64,000 nucleotides of DNA from JANSXG01 sp024743075 (GCA_042140185.1 CP159477.1:186001-250000), one strand, 5' to 3'; positions 37,492-45,954 are shown, counted from the stretch's first letter. Program-made: numbers and translations. The notes: a model not told the origin generated them from the sequence alone.

Positions 37492-38564
37492 ATGAGCACC
37501 AGCCCTGTCAACGCCGACCATCACGCCGGTCTTCGACCGAGGGTGATGGTGACCGGAGGTGCAGGCTTTATCGGGTCTCATGTCGTCGACGAGATCTTTC
37601 GCCGAATTCCTCGGGCTCGCGTAACCGTCGTCGACAGCCTCGCAACCGGTCGACGTCGCAATCTGGACCGGGCGATGGCCGCGGCGCGAGAAGGGGGGGG
37701 GAGTGTCGCCTCGTCGAGGACCGCGTAGAGACCGCCGTCGAGCGGTTGGCTTCGGAAGCCGCCTTTGACCGGATCTACCACTTTGCTGCCGCGGTCGGCG
37801 TGCAACGAGTCGTCAGCGATCCGATCTCGTGCATCGAGACCAACGTGGATGCGACCGCCGCGCTGCTCCGCTTCGCGAGGCGCACCGGCAACCCGCCGAC
37901 GCTGATCGCGTCATCGTCGGAGGTGTACGGCAAGTCGTCGCACAGCCCGTTCCGGGAGGATGACGACTGCCTCTACGGCCCGACGACTGCCCCGCGCTGG
38001 TCTTACGCATCATCGAAGGCGATCGACGAGTATCTGGCGATCGCCCACCACGAGCAGGGCGGTCTCCCGACGGTGATCGTCCGCCTCTTCAACACGGTCG
38101 GTCCGCGCCAGGTGGGCGACTACGGCATGGTCGTCCCGCGCTTCGTGGGAGCAGCGCTCGACGGGCGCCCGATCGAGGTCTTCGGGGACGGCTCGCAGTC
38201 GCGCTGCTTCTGTGATGTCCGCGATGTCGCACCGGCCCTCGTGGACCTGCTCGAGAAGGCGTCGGAACCCCGGTCGCCCGTCGCCGGGCGAGTGTTCAAC
38301 CTCGGCTCCGATCAGCCGATCACCATCGCGGATCTGGCCTCCTTGGTGAAGGACAAGGTCGGGTCGCGGAGCCCGATCCGCGCGGTTCCGTTCCAGCAGG
38401 CGATGGGCTCAGGATTCGAGGATCTGTCGCAGCGGCGGCCGTCGCTCGAGCGGCTCCGGAGCGTCATCGAGTTTGAACCGAAGATTCCCCTTTCCCGAAC
38501 GGTGCAGGATGTGGCCGATGCGTTACGCTTGTCCCGAATCGGAGCGGAAGCGGGAAAGCCATGA
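37492..38564 (+). CDS. NAD-dependent sugar epimerase/dehydratase (apparent frameshift)
   Basis: The product of about 357 residues is an extended short-chain dehydrogenase acting on a nucleotide sugar. It has the dinucleotide motif VTGGAGFIGSHV at the start, SSSEVYGKS, and the catalytic YASSK. Later PRQVGDYGMVVPRFV and VFGDGSQSRCFCDVRDV are typical of UDP-glucuronate decarboxylase/UDP-glucose 4-epimerase relatives; which one cannot be decided. The frame breaks in a run of nine G at 37693-37701; a tenth G joins it as EGGGECRLVEDRVE. It overlaps the next gene by four bases (ATGA), so they are translationally coupled. Confidence 0.85.
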
Positions 38565-39985
38565 TCGGTCGTCTGCAGTCAAACGAGACACTCGGAGATT
38601 TCGGTCTGCCGTCGGTCGCCGATGGCGTCGCGAGGGCGTCGCAGACCGCCCCATCGCAGTCGCTGCTCGAGATCTTCAATTCGTACATCTTCGTCTTCCT
38701 GATCTCGTTCGTCGTCACCGTCTGCGTGACGCCGCTTCTGCGCCGGCTCGCGATCGCGAATGGCATCGTGGACCGGCCGAACGATCCACGAAAGGCCCAC
38801 AAACTCCCGGTCGCGTACTTGGGGGGGATCGCGGTGTACATCGGCGTGCTGGCCGGGATCGCGTTCTCGTATCTCGGCTTCGCGTTGCTGCCGGAGTCCG
38901 TCTTCGACTTCCACGAATCGGTGCATCTCAATCCCGAGTCGGCGAACATGAGCTTCCGACTGGTCCCGATGTCGATCCTCCTCGGCATGACGCTCATCGC
39001 GGTGACCGGCCTGATCGACGATGTCGTCGGCCTGGACCCGCGGCTGAAGATCGTCGGGCAATTGCTCGCCGCCGCGGCGCTCGCGATGCAGGATGTCGGG
39101 ACGAAGGTGGCGGCGGGAGTCATGCAGCCCATAGGGCGGCTCGTCGGAAACGAGGACCTGGTCTACTCAATCCCGTTCGCGTTCGAAATTCCGTTCGTCG
39201 CGCCCACCGGTTCGATCACAATCGATGTCATCTACTGGGTTGGAACCGCGATCATCGCGGTCTTCGTGCTGGGCGCGTGCAACGCCTCGAACCTGATCGA
39301 CGGGCTCGATGGTCTGCTCTCGGGCGTTACGGCCATCGCCGCGGCCGGCCTGCTCGTCATGGCCCTCCTGCTCGCTCAGTCGGACGACGGCAGTCTCGAC
39401 GCGGCTCGCGTCGTGCTCGCGCTAGCGCTGCTCGGTGGGTGTCTGGGTTTCCTCCCGCACAACTTCAACCCGGCGACGATCTTCCTCGGCGACTGCGGAT
39501 CGCTCCTGTTGGGATACCTGACGATCGTCCTGATCTTGACGATGGGCGATACCGGCCGGACCCATCTGGTTGTCGCGGGCCTGATCATATACGCCATCCC
39601 GATCATCGATACCGCGCTCGCCATCGTGCGAAGGAAGCTGGCGGGCAAGCCGATGTCAGCTGCCGACGATCAGCATCTGCATCACCAGCTGAAGCGGGCG
39701 TTCGGTGTAAAGGGCGCCGTGCTGACTCTCTACGGAATCGGTGCGGTTTTCGCGAGCCTTGGTGTGTGGCTCAGCGAAGGGCGTGTCCGGGTGGTCTTCA
39801 CGATCGCGATCGTCATCGCCTCATTTATCGGCGTGACCGCCGTGAAGATCGCACGCAGGCAGGCGATCGAAGAAGACACGGTTCGGCGGTTCACGAGCGC
39901 GACATCGGGATCGAAGGACAAGGCCAAGGCTGCGACCAAGACCGCGCCCGAGTCCGACCCATCCGAAGCCGTGCCGACCGCCTGA
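38561..39985 (+). CDS. WecA/MraY-like polyprenyl-phosphate sugar-1-phosphate transferase
   Basis: The 474-residue membrane enzyme transfers a sugar-1-phosphate from a UDP-sugar to undecaprenyl phosphate, the first step of repeat-unit assembly. It has about ten membrane helices. Diagnostic sequences are DRPNDPRKAHKLPVAYLGG, LIDDVVGLDPRLK, NASNLIDGLDGL, FLGDCGSLLLGYL and DQHLHHQLKRAFG. The Ala/Lys/Thr-rich C-terminus is soluble. It is the last gene of the exopolysaccharide operon and is convergent with the DAHP synthase gene 12 bases away. Confidence 0.92.
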   Translation: MIGRLQSNETLGDFGLPSVADGVARASQTAPSQSLLEIFNSYIFVFLISFVVTVCVTPLLRRLAIANGIVDRPNDPRKAHKLPVAYLGGIAVYIGVLAGIAFSYLGFALLPESVFDFHESVHLNPESANMSFRLVPMSILLGMTLIAVTGLIDDVVGLDPRLKIVGQLLAAAALAMQDVGTKVAAGVMQPIGRLVGNEDLVYSIPFAFEIPFVAPTGSITIDVIYWVGTAIIAVFVLGACNASNLIDGLDGLLSGVTAIAAAGLLVMALLLAQSDDGSLDAARVVLALALLGGCLGFLPHNFNPATIFLGDCGSLLLGYLTIVLILTMGDTGRTHLVVAGLIIYAIPIIDTALAIVRRKLAGKPMSAADDQHLHHQLKRAFGVKGAVLTLYGIGAVFASLGVWLSEGRVRVVFTIAIVIASFIGVTAVKIARRQAIEEDTVRRFTSATSGSKDKAKAATKTAPESDPSEAVPTA

Positions 39986-39997
39986 CCGGCGTCGCGT

Positions 39998-41428
39998 TCA
40001 GTTGGACAACCGGCGCGAAAGCAGGAACGCCATCTCGAGGGCCTGCTGATAGTTGAGGCGTGGGTCGCACGGGCTGGCGTAGTTCCGTTCGAGGTCGTCC
40101 TCCGTCACTCCCGAACCGCCGCCGATGCACTCGGTTACGTCCTCGCCGGTGAGTTCGAAGTGAACGCCACCAAGGTAGGTGCCGACACGGTCGTGCGCAT
40201 CGCAAGCGGCCTCGATCTCCGAGAGGATGTCGTCGAAGCGACGCGTCTTGATGCCGCTGGCCCCGACGGCGACCGTGTTGCCGTGCATCGGGTCGCAGGT
40301 CCAGAGCACCTTGCGTCCGGAATCCGCGACCGCTTCGAGGATCGGCTGCAGCCGGTCTTCGACTCTGTTCGCGCCCATCCGGTGGATGAGAACGACCTTG
40401 CCCGGCTGGTCCGTCGGGTTGATCAGCTCGAGCATCTTGACGACTTCGTCAGGATCCGCGCTCGGACCGACTTTCACACCGACCGGATTGCGCACGCCCC
40501 GGAAGTACTCGATGTGGGCGCCGTCGAGGGCGCGCGTTCGTTCGCCGATCCACGGCAGATGAGTCGTCAGGTCCCACCAGCCGCTCTTGCGCGGCACCTG
40601 GCGGGTTTGCGCGCTCTCGTACCAGAGGTTCAGTCCTTCGTGGCTCGTGAAGAACTCGACGCGCGACAGTTCGTCGAGGCTCGAATCGCCCAGCGCTTCC
40701 ATGAAGCGCAGCGCCTCGGCGAGCTGATCGGTCATCCGCTTGTACTCGGCGCGCAGCGACGGACGCAGCCTCGCGTGGTTCAGGAAGCCCAGGTCCCAGT
40801 TGTCCGGGTGGTGCAGGTCCGCGAAGCCGCCGTCGAGCAGCGAGCGGATGAAGTTCAGCGTGACCGCGGCGTGCTGGTAGCCCCGGACCAGCAGGTGCGG
40901 GTTCGGCGTGCGTGCCTCTTCATCAAACTCGACCCGGTTGACCAGGTCACCGTAGTAGCTCGGCAGTTCCACGCCGTCGCGGCTCTCGATCGGGCTGGAT
41001 CGGGGCTTGGCGTACTGCCCGGCAAACCGCCCGACCCGGATGACCGGCTTCTTGAGCCCGTGCACCATCACGAGCGACATCTGAAGCAGGATCTTCAGTT
41101 TGGCCGCGATGATCTCGCTCCGGCAGTCATCCAGAGTTTCGGCGCAGTCGCCGCCCTGGAGCATGAATCGCCTGCCGTCCTGGGCTTCTGACAGAAGCGT
41201 CGTCAGACGCTCGACCTCACCGGAGGTGACCAGGGGCGGGAAGGTCTTGAGTTTGTCCAGCGAGCGCGACAGCGCCGCGCCGTCCGGGTAGGTGATCGGC
41301 TGGCCGCTTGGACGGTCGGTCCAACTCAGTGGGTGCCAAGTGCTGGGCGTGTGCATGTCGTCAGTGGGTGCCTCGGTCGAGTTCTGGTCGAGGTCGGGCG
41401 AGTTGTTCGTGGTGGTGCGCGGGAACAT
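39998..41428 (-). CDS. Class II 3-deoxy-D-arabino-heptulosonate 7-phosphate synthase
   Basis: The 476-residue enzyme condenses phosphoenolpyruvate with erythrose-4-phosphate, the first step of the shikimate pathway. It is the class II (plant/mycobacterial) type. Motifs are FMLQGGDCAETL with the metal cysteine, VIRVGRFAGQYAKPRS, EFFTSHEGLNLWYE, KVGPSADPDEV, VLWTCDPMHGNTV and GGVHFELTGEDVTEC. The ATG at 41428 precedes a 24-residue polar extension; an ATG at 41356 is the alternative. A perfect inverted repeat lies about 170 bases upstream (41594). aroC, a later step of the pathway, is 6 kb away, so they are not co-transcribed. Confidence 0.92.
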   Translation of the reverse strand: MFPRTTTNNSPDLDQNSTEAPTDDMHTPSTWHPLSWTDRPSGQPITYPDGAALSRSLDKLKTFPPLVTSGEVERLTTLLSEAQDGRRFMLQGGDCAETLDDCRSEIIAAKLKILLQMSLVMVHGLKKPVIRVGRFAGQYAKPRSSPIESRDGVELPSYYGDLVNRVEFDEEARTPNPHLLVRGYQHAAVTLNFIRSLLDGGFADLHHPDNWDLGFLNHARLRPSLRAEYKRMTDQLAEALRFMEALGDSSLDELSRVEFFTSHEGLNLWYESAQTRQVPRKSGWWDLTTHLPWIGERTRALDGAHIEYFRGVRNPVGVKVGPSADPDEVVKMLELINPTDQPGKVVLIHRMGANRVEDRLQPILEAVADSGRKVLWTCDPMHGNTVAVGASGIKTRRFDDILSEIEAACDAHDRVGTYLGGVHFELTGEDVTECIGGGSGVTEDDLERNYASPCDPRLNYQQALEMAFLLSRRLSN

Positions 41429-41848
41429 TGGTAACCGTAAAACAGAGAACGGAGCGGATCGGCAGGGCTCGAAGCATACCCAACACCTCTGCATCGACCG
41501 ATCCCGGCGATCGGCGAAGGCGTCCTTACCGAACCGTCGGAAACGGTTGGATCCTGCGCGGGAGCGCGAATTTTGCCCCGGATCAGCGCGACGTGAGCAA
41601 AAATGTTCGGGATTTTGCTCATTTGATGCCCGATAACCGGTCCGTCCGCGAAGTTTTATTGATTCGCCCCATTTTCCGGGTCGATACCTCACGCACGAGC
41701 GAAACAGTCGGCACGCACCGCGCACACCGCAGGCGGACGCCGGAGAACGCTCGGGGCCGGGCAGCGGATCACGGATCCGCGCGGCCGAACGTGTCACGGC
41801 GTGCCCGGGCGCAACGCTCCGGCAGCAGGAATCAAGGGAGTTTGTCTC
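41429..41848. other. Divergent region between DAHP synthase and the H1-like gene
   Basis: The 420 bases contain no convincing gene. They hold the inverted repeat at 41594-41621, a possible plus-strand promoter TTGATT-N18-GATACC (41659-41688) for the H1-like gene, and its ribosome-binding site AAGGGAG (41834-41840). Confidence 0.45.
41594..41621. promoter_or_regulatory. Perfect 9-bp inverted repeat upstream of DAHP synthase
   Basis: TGAGCAAAA-N10-TTTTGCTCA is perfect on both arms. It lies upstream of the minus-strand aromatic-pathway gene and could be an operator or a transcribed hairpin. It lacks a GC-rich stem, so it is a poor terminator. Confidence 0.4.
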
Positions 41849-42589
41849 ATGGCAACCACCACCAAACGGTCGACGAAACGCACCACCAAACGCGCCACCT
41901 CGACCCGCAAGCCGGCCTCCAAGAAGGCCACCGCCCGCAAGGCCACCACCAAGCGGACCACCGCGAAGAAGAGCGCCACCCGCAAGCCCGCCACCAGAAA
42001 GGCGAGCGCGAAGAAGGCCTCCAGCAAGAAGCCCGCCGCCAAGAAGGCCGGCTCGAAGAAGCCCGCGACCAAGAAGGCTTCGGCGAAGAAGCCCGCGACC
42101 CGTAAGCCCGTCGCGAAGAAGACCGCCAAGAAGGCGACCAACGCACCGACCACCAGCCGGACCGCCCGCAAGAGCACCCCCAAGAAGTCGACCTCGGCCC
42201 GCAAGCCGGCCGCCAAGAAGGCTTCGACCCGCAAGACGACCGCGAAGAAGACCACGGCCCGTAAGCCGGTCGCTCGCAAGTCGGCCCCCAAGAAGACCAC
42301 CGCCAAGAAGACCGCTTCGCGCAAGCCCGCTTCGAAGCGCACCACGGCGAAGAAGACCGCCAGCCGCAAGTCGCCGGCGCGCAAGCCCGCCGCTCGCAAG
42401 GCCGCTCCGAAGAAGAGCACCGCCAAGAAGAGCGTGAGCCGCAAGCCCGTTGCCAAGCGCACCACCGCCAAGAAGTCCACCGCCCGCAAGAGCTCGGCTC
42501 GCAAGGGCCTCCGCCTCGCCGGCTCACCGGCCAAGCGCAGCACCGGCCGTCGCAGCAGCGCGAAGCGCGCTGTCCGTCGCGCCGCCTGA
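41849..42589 (+). CDS. Histone H1-like Lys/Ala/Thr-rich DNA-binding protein
   Basis: The 246-residue protein is made almost wholly of Lys, Arg, Ala, Thr, Ser and Pro in short units such as AKKTTARKPVARKSAPKKT. It has no acidic residues and no globular domain, like the C-terminal tail of histone H1 and bacterial H1-like proteins (AlgP, BpH1). It probably binds and compacts DNA by charge. The opposite strand has a 266-codon ORF that is only its shadow. AAGGGAG lies 8 bases before the ATG and a terminator follows. Confidence 0.9.
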   Translation: MATTTKRSTKRTTKRATSTRKPASKKATARKATTKRTTAKKSATRKPATRKASAKKASSKKPAAKKAGSKKPATKKASAKKPATRKPVAKKTAKKATNAPTTSRTARKSTPKKSTSARKPAAKKASTRKTTAKKTTARKPVARKSAPKKTTAKKTASRKPASKRTTAKKTASRKSPARKPAARKAAPKKSTAKKSVSRKPVAKRTTAKKSTARKSSARKGLRLAGSPAKRSTGRRSSAKRAVRRAA

Positions 42590-42618
42590 TCCACTATCGG
42601 TCATCGCAAAACGAAACT

Positions 42619-42651
42619 ACCGCGACCTGTCGGGGTCGCGGTTGTCGTTTT
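42619..42651. terminator. Terminator between the H1-like gene and a convergent lipoprotein gene
   Basis: A 9-bp stem (42619-42627 with 42634-42642) is followed by TGTCGTTTT, with A-rich sequence on the other side, so it may serve both convergent genes. Confidence 0.7.
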
Positions 42652-42670
42652 GAATCAAGAAGACACTGAG

Positions 42671-43132
42671 TTACTCAGAGTCTCCGTCCGACGGCAGGGG
42701 GGTGAAGTCCAGCGCGGTGTCCGCCGGGAGCTGCTCGTAACTCACCACGCGGTACCCGATCGGAGACCAGCCCTCTTCGTAATCCACCGAAAACGTGATG
42801 CTCAGTTTGTCGCCCGGCTCGACGCCATCGAGTGACACGCCCTCGGCGAGCGGGAACGGCATGGTCATCACGTTCATCCCGATCTTCGCGCCGCTCCGGA
42901 ACTCGGGGATGGCTTCGTGGCGAACCTGAAGGTCCTCGTCTCCGCTCGGCAGCGCCGCGACCTCACCGCGCACGGTGTACTCGACGGTCTTCCATGCGGT
43001 CTGGGCGAATTCGTCGCGGATCTGCGACTCGTCGACTCCGGTCTCTTCGGGTTCCGAGGAGCACGCGCTCAACGAAGCGCCGGTCGTACACAGTATCGAA
43101 GCGAGGGCGAGCCTCCTGATGAGCCATTGCAT
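42671..43132 (-). CDS. Lipoprotein with CusF-like copper-binding-type domain
   Basis: The 153-residue lipoprotein signal ends LSAC. The rest fits the small CusF/copper-binding beta-barrel fold: VEYTVRGEVAALP, then DLQVRHEAIPEFRSGAKIG, the hallmark MNVMTMPFPL, and GDKLSITFSV followed by YRVVSYEQLP. Proteins of this fold bind Cu(I)/Ag(I) in the periplasm, using His and Met residues like those here (RHEAIP and MNVMTMPF). It may instead be one of the SCO1-linked relatives. No copper efflux genes are adjacent. GGAAGGA precedes the ATG. Confidence 0.7.
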   Translation of the reverse strand: MQWLIRRLALASILCTTGASLSACSSEPEETGVDESQIRDEFAQTAWKTVEYTVRGEVAALPSGDEDLQVRHEAIPEFRSGAKIGMNVMTMPFPLAEGVSLDGVEPGDKLSITFSVDYEEGWSPIGYRVVSYEQLPADTALDFTPLPSDGDSE

Positions 43133-43162
43133 CGTTGTGTCCTTCCGATGACTTGGGGGGTG

Positions 43163-43196
43163 CAAAACAATACGCCCCCGGTGCTGGCCGGGGGCG
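43163..43196 (-). terminator. Terminator of the 43222 gene
   Basis: A 9-bp GC stem (43173-43181 with 43188-43196) is followed on the minus strand by TATTGTTTT. Confidence 0.85.
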
Positions 43197-43221
43197 GTCG
43201 GTCGGGCGTCGATTCGGGCGA

Positions 43222-43557
43222 TCAGGCCTTTTCGATGCTGATGCAGTCGGTGACCGATTCGATGTCGTGTTTGATGTGCGGGAAGTAGGTCATCTCCCAC
43301 GAAGCGCCCTCGACCGGGACCGCCACTTTGGCAGCCTTCTTGTACATCTCGAAGGGACGCCCGCCGCGGGTGCGCACGTGCAGATCGCGCATCCGGCGCT
43401 CCTGGCCCTTCTTCAGCGCCCGCTTGATGTCCGGATCGAAGCGCATCAGACGGGTGACGGTCTCACGCTTGGTGTGAACGCGGATGGTCTTCGTGACCGT
43501 GCACTTGATGGTGTCGCCTGCCTTGAGGGTGTCCAGCATGACTTTCTCGTCTTTCAT
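43222..43557 (-). CDS. Hypothetical small basic protein
   Basis: I do not recognise this 111-residue protein. It is soluble and basic in its middle. MLDTLKAGDTIKCTVTKTIR reads like a short beta-barrel, followed by RETVTRLMRFDPDIKRALKKG and HVRTRGGRPFEMYKKAAK. The mix of an OB-like start and a basic stretch hints at nucleic-acid or ribosome binding, but that is a guess. It has its own promoter-like site upstream and a strong terminator. The coding frame is well supported by the sharp codon bias. Confidence 0.6.
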   Translation of the reverse strand: MKDEKVMLDTLKAGDTIKCTVTKTIRVHTKRETVTRLMRFDPDIKRALKKGQERRMRDLHVRTRGGRPFEMYKKAAKVAVPVEGASWEMTYFPHIKHDIESVTDCISIEKA

Positions 43558-43656
43558 CGCGCCCCGACGCGGCCCGAAGCCGGCGTGGAGAATCTCGATT
43601 GGATTGGGTATCACCCGGCTGCCTGACCGGCCGGGCCGGAGTATTCCGGGCCGAGC

Positions 43657-43684
43657 ATTGTACAAATCTGGTCGAAGCCGTCCA
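43657..43684 (-). promoter_or_regulatory. Candidate promoter of the 43222 gene
   Basis: On the minus strand TGGACG and TACAAT are separated by 16 bases. The leader to the ATG at 43557 would be about 95 bases. Confidence 0.45.
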
Positions 43685-43819
43685 GTTGCCCGGGAACCCG
43701 GGCGATGGCGGATACACTACGGGACGACCCGAGACGCGAGCGAAACCACGCTCCGGGTCCGAATAACCACATTTCCGCGTCGCCAGACGCACTTCACGCA
43801 ACGATCGGAGCCGATCGCC

Positions 43820-45217
43820 ATGACAGACTCGCAGACCCAGCCTCCCCAGCCGCCACCCTTCGACCCGTCGAAGCCGCACCACACCAAGCCCAAGCTGCGT
43901 CCGGTCCGCCCGGTCCAGCTCCAGCACAACGACCAGCCGGTGCTCGGCCTCCGCGACGCGACTCAGATCTCCGAGCGGATGGTGGTGACCTCGCCGCTGG
44001 CCCAGTTCATCCTCGGGCACATGGACGGCAACCACGAGATCGGCGGCATCATCAACGCCGCCAAGGCCCAAGCCCAGCAGGTCGGCGTGCCTCCACAGGC
44101 GATCGAGCAGATCACCGAGCAGCCGATCCAGAACCTCATCGCCCAGTTGGATGATGCCGGCATGCTTGAGGGTCCGACCTTCGAGGCGATGCGCGACAGG
44201 GTGCGCGAGCAGTTCGACTCGTCCGATGTGCTCCCGCCAGCGGCGTCGGCGGACTTCGCCGATGCCCTCGTCATGCAGGAACTCGGCGAAGAGGCCACCG
44301 ACGAGCAGAAGAAGGCCATGGGCCCGCAGAAGCTCGCGGACCAGCTCGACAGCTTCATGGACGAGGCCATGAAGAAGGCCGAAGACCCGGCCTTCGACAC
44401 GCTCCCGCGCACCGTCATCGCCCCGCACCTCGACTACGGTCGAGGCTGGCTGAACTACGCCCACACCTACGCTCGCCTGCGCGTCGCCGACCGCCCCGAC
44501 CGGGTGATCATCCTCGGCACGAACCACTTCGGGCAGGGGACCGGCGTCGTCGGTTGCGACAAGGGCTACGAGACCCCGCTCGGCACATGCCACGCTGATT
44601 CGGAATTCCTCGACACGCTCAAGAACAAACTCGGCTCCGAGAACGCCGAGAAGCTCATGGCCCACCGCTTCGATCACGAGCGCGAGCACTCGATCGAACT
44701 GCACATCCCGTGGGTGCAGCACGTCTTCCGCAACCCGGACTCCGGCGAGTACCCGAAGGTTCTTGGCATCCTCGTTCACGACCCGGTCCGCAACAACGGC
44801 GAGTCGTACGACGGCAACGGCCTCGGCATCGATCCGTTCGTCGAAGCGCTCAAGGCGACGATCGCCGAGATGCCCGGCAAGACCCTGCTCGTCTCCTCGG
44901 CGGACCTCAGCCACATCGGCAAGGCCTTCGGCGACCAGACTTCGTTCCTCGGCGATGATGAACAGGCCAAGCAGACCCGCGATCGCGTGCTCAAGCACGA
45001 TCAGGAGATGATCGATCTCATCAAGCAGGCCAAGGCCGACGAACTGATCACGAGCATGTCCTGGCAGCAGAACCCGACGCGCTGGTGCAGCATCGGCAAC
45101 CTCGTCGCGACCATGCGGGTGACCGATGCCGACGAGGTGAAGGTGCTCCACTACGCCGCGGCCGGCGACCAGCAGGGCATGGCCCTCGTCTCGTCCATGG
45201 CCGGGGCGATCTTCTAA
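43820..45217 (+). CDS. MEMO-family protein with extra N-terminal domain
   Basis: The 465-residue protein has a C-terminal MEMO (AmmeMemoRadiSam B) domain, related to extradiol dioxygenases. Its metal-site motifs are visible: APHLDYGRGWLNYAH, VIILGTNHFGQ, FDHEREHSIELHIPW and LVSSADLSHIG. The last strand carries WCSIGNLVATMR. The first 190 residues are additional. They include a segment (ISERMVVTSPLAQFILGHM followed by DGNHEIGGI) that resembles PqqD-like domains. Unlike many relatives, no AMMECR1 or radical SAM gene is adjacent. The biochemical role of the family is not settled. Confidence 0.85.
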   Translation: MTDSQTQPPQPPPFDPSKPHHTKPKLRPVRPVQLQHNDQPVLGLRDATQISERMVVTSPLAQFILGHMDGNHEIGGIINAAKAQAQQVGVPPQAIEQITEQPIQNLIAQLDDAGMLEGPTFEAMRDRVREQFDSSDVLPPAASADFADALVMQELGEEATDEQKKAMGPQKLADQLDSFMDEAMKKAEDPAFDTLPRTVIAPHLDYGRGWLNYAHTYARLRVADRPDRVIILGTNHFGQGTGVVGCDKGYETPLGTCHADSEFLDTLKNKLGSENAEKLMAHRFDHEREHSIELHIPWVQHVFRNPDSGEYPKVLGILVHDPVRNNGESYDGNGLGIDPFVEALKATIAEMPGKTLLVSSADLSHIGKAFGDQTSFLGDDEQAKQTRDRVLKHDQEMIDLIKQAKADELITSMSWQQNPTRWCSIGNLVATMRVTDADEVKVLHYAAAGDQQGMALVSSMAGAIF

Positions 45218-45231
45218 GTTCGGCGCACGCA

Positions 45232-45627
45232 CTGAACCCCGCGTACCAGACCATCCCGACGCCGTTCACCGGTCTCGGCGCGATCCTGATCATCATCGGG
45301 CTGATGCTGCTGGTGCGCATTCATCGCAAACCGTTTCGACCGATCCTCAAGGTGCCGACGATCGGTGAGCTCACGGCGGTGTCGCACGTGCTGATCGGGA
45401 TGGCGCTCGCGGGCGCGGGGTATCACCTCATGGTCCACGCGCTGGGGCTGCCGCAGTTCCGCGGCCCGCTCAGGCTCGCCCTCGTGATCAGCGGCATCTT
45501 CATCGTCTGCACGATCCTCGCCGACGGCTTCGATGTCGCAGGCGAGGAGACGCTGACCGGTGAGGACGACGACGCCAACTCCGACGAGGGCTTTCGAGAA
45601 CCAGAGAAATGGAGCGACCGGTCTTAG
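45232..45627 (+). CDS. Small integral membrane protein, start uncertain
   Basis: The reading frame encodes three hydrophobic helices (GAILIIIGLMLLVRI, VSHVLIGMALAGAGYHLMV and LALVISGIFIVCTILA) and an acidic tail. That is real-looking membrane protein sequence. No ATG or GTG lies between the upstream stop and the first helix, so the start given is a CTG at 45232. An ATG inside the first helix (45301) would truncate it. It directly follows the MEMO gene and may be coupled to it. Its end overlaps the convergent ferredoxin gene by four bases. Confidence 0.5.
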   Translation: MNPAYQTIPTPFTGLGAILIIIGLMLLVRIHRKPFRPILKVPTIGELTAVSHVLIGMALAGAGYHLMVHALGLPQFRGPLRLALVISGIFIVCTILADGFDVAGEETLTGEDDDANSDEGFREPEKWSDRS

Positions 45628-45920
45628 GTGCCTGGTGTATCGCGCTCGCGCCGGCCGGTCTTGCGATAGCTCGTGCGTCCCGAGGCGTACTCTTCCGGCG
45701 AGACCTTGAGATCCGGCTCGCCGTTCGGGCCGAGCCCCTCGTTTTCGGCGTGCTGGCGGTGCAGTTCCTTCAGGAACGGCACGCACCACTGGCAACCGGT
45801 TCCGGCCCCGAGGCACTCGCTGATGAGCGAAGCAACCGGTGGATCCTCCCGCTCCATGTAGGCCCGGATCTTCCGCAGCGAAACGCGGAAACACAGGCAG
45901 ACATGGTCGTCGGGCTCCAT
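45624..45920 (-). CDS. BFD-type [2Fe-2S] protein
   Basis: The 98-residue protein has the BFD-like cluster motif: CLCF near residue 8 and GAGTGCQWC near residue 40, giving four cysteines for one [2Fe-2S] cluster. This fold is used in bacterioferritin-associated ferredoxin and in nitrite reductases. The C-terminal 40 residues are hydrophilic and not part of the domain. The ATG at 45920 has TATGAT 6 bases upstream, so its mRNA is probably leaderless. No bacterioferritin gene is in the window. Confidence 0.8.
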   Translation of the reverse strand: MEPDDHVCLCFRVSLRKIRAYMEREDPPVASLISECLGAGTGCQWCVPFLKELHRQHAENEGLGPNGEPDLKVSPEEYASGRTSYRKTGRRERDTPGT

Positions 45921-45926
45921 GACCCC

Positions 45927-45932
45927 ATCATA
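45927..45932 (-). promoter_or_regulatory. -10-like TATGAT, leaderless start for the BFD gene
   Basis: On the minus strand TATGAT, close to the -10 consensus, ends exactly 6 bases before the ATG at 45920. Confidence 0.6.
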
Positions 45933-45954
45933 CGCTCGACCGGCGGCTGCCGGT

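Noticed and set aside
37690..37702. Programmed frameshift or phase-variable G tract in the epimerase gene
   Set aside because: A nine-G run could vary, but many other genes here show similar one-base losses without such tracts, so a sequence error is simpler.
41794..42594. 266-codon Leu/Ala/Phe/Arg-rich minus-strand ORF
   Set aside because: It is the complement of the H1-like gene, whose Lys/Ala/Thr repeats and ribosome-binding site are convincing.
43463..45232. 589-codon minus-strand ORF opposite the MEMO gene
   Set aside because: The plus strand contains the full MEMO motifs; the minus frame has none.
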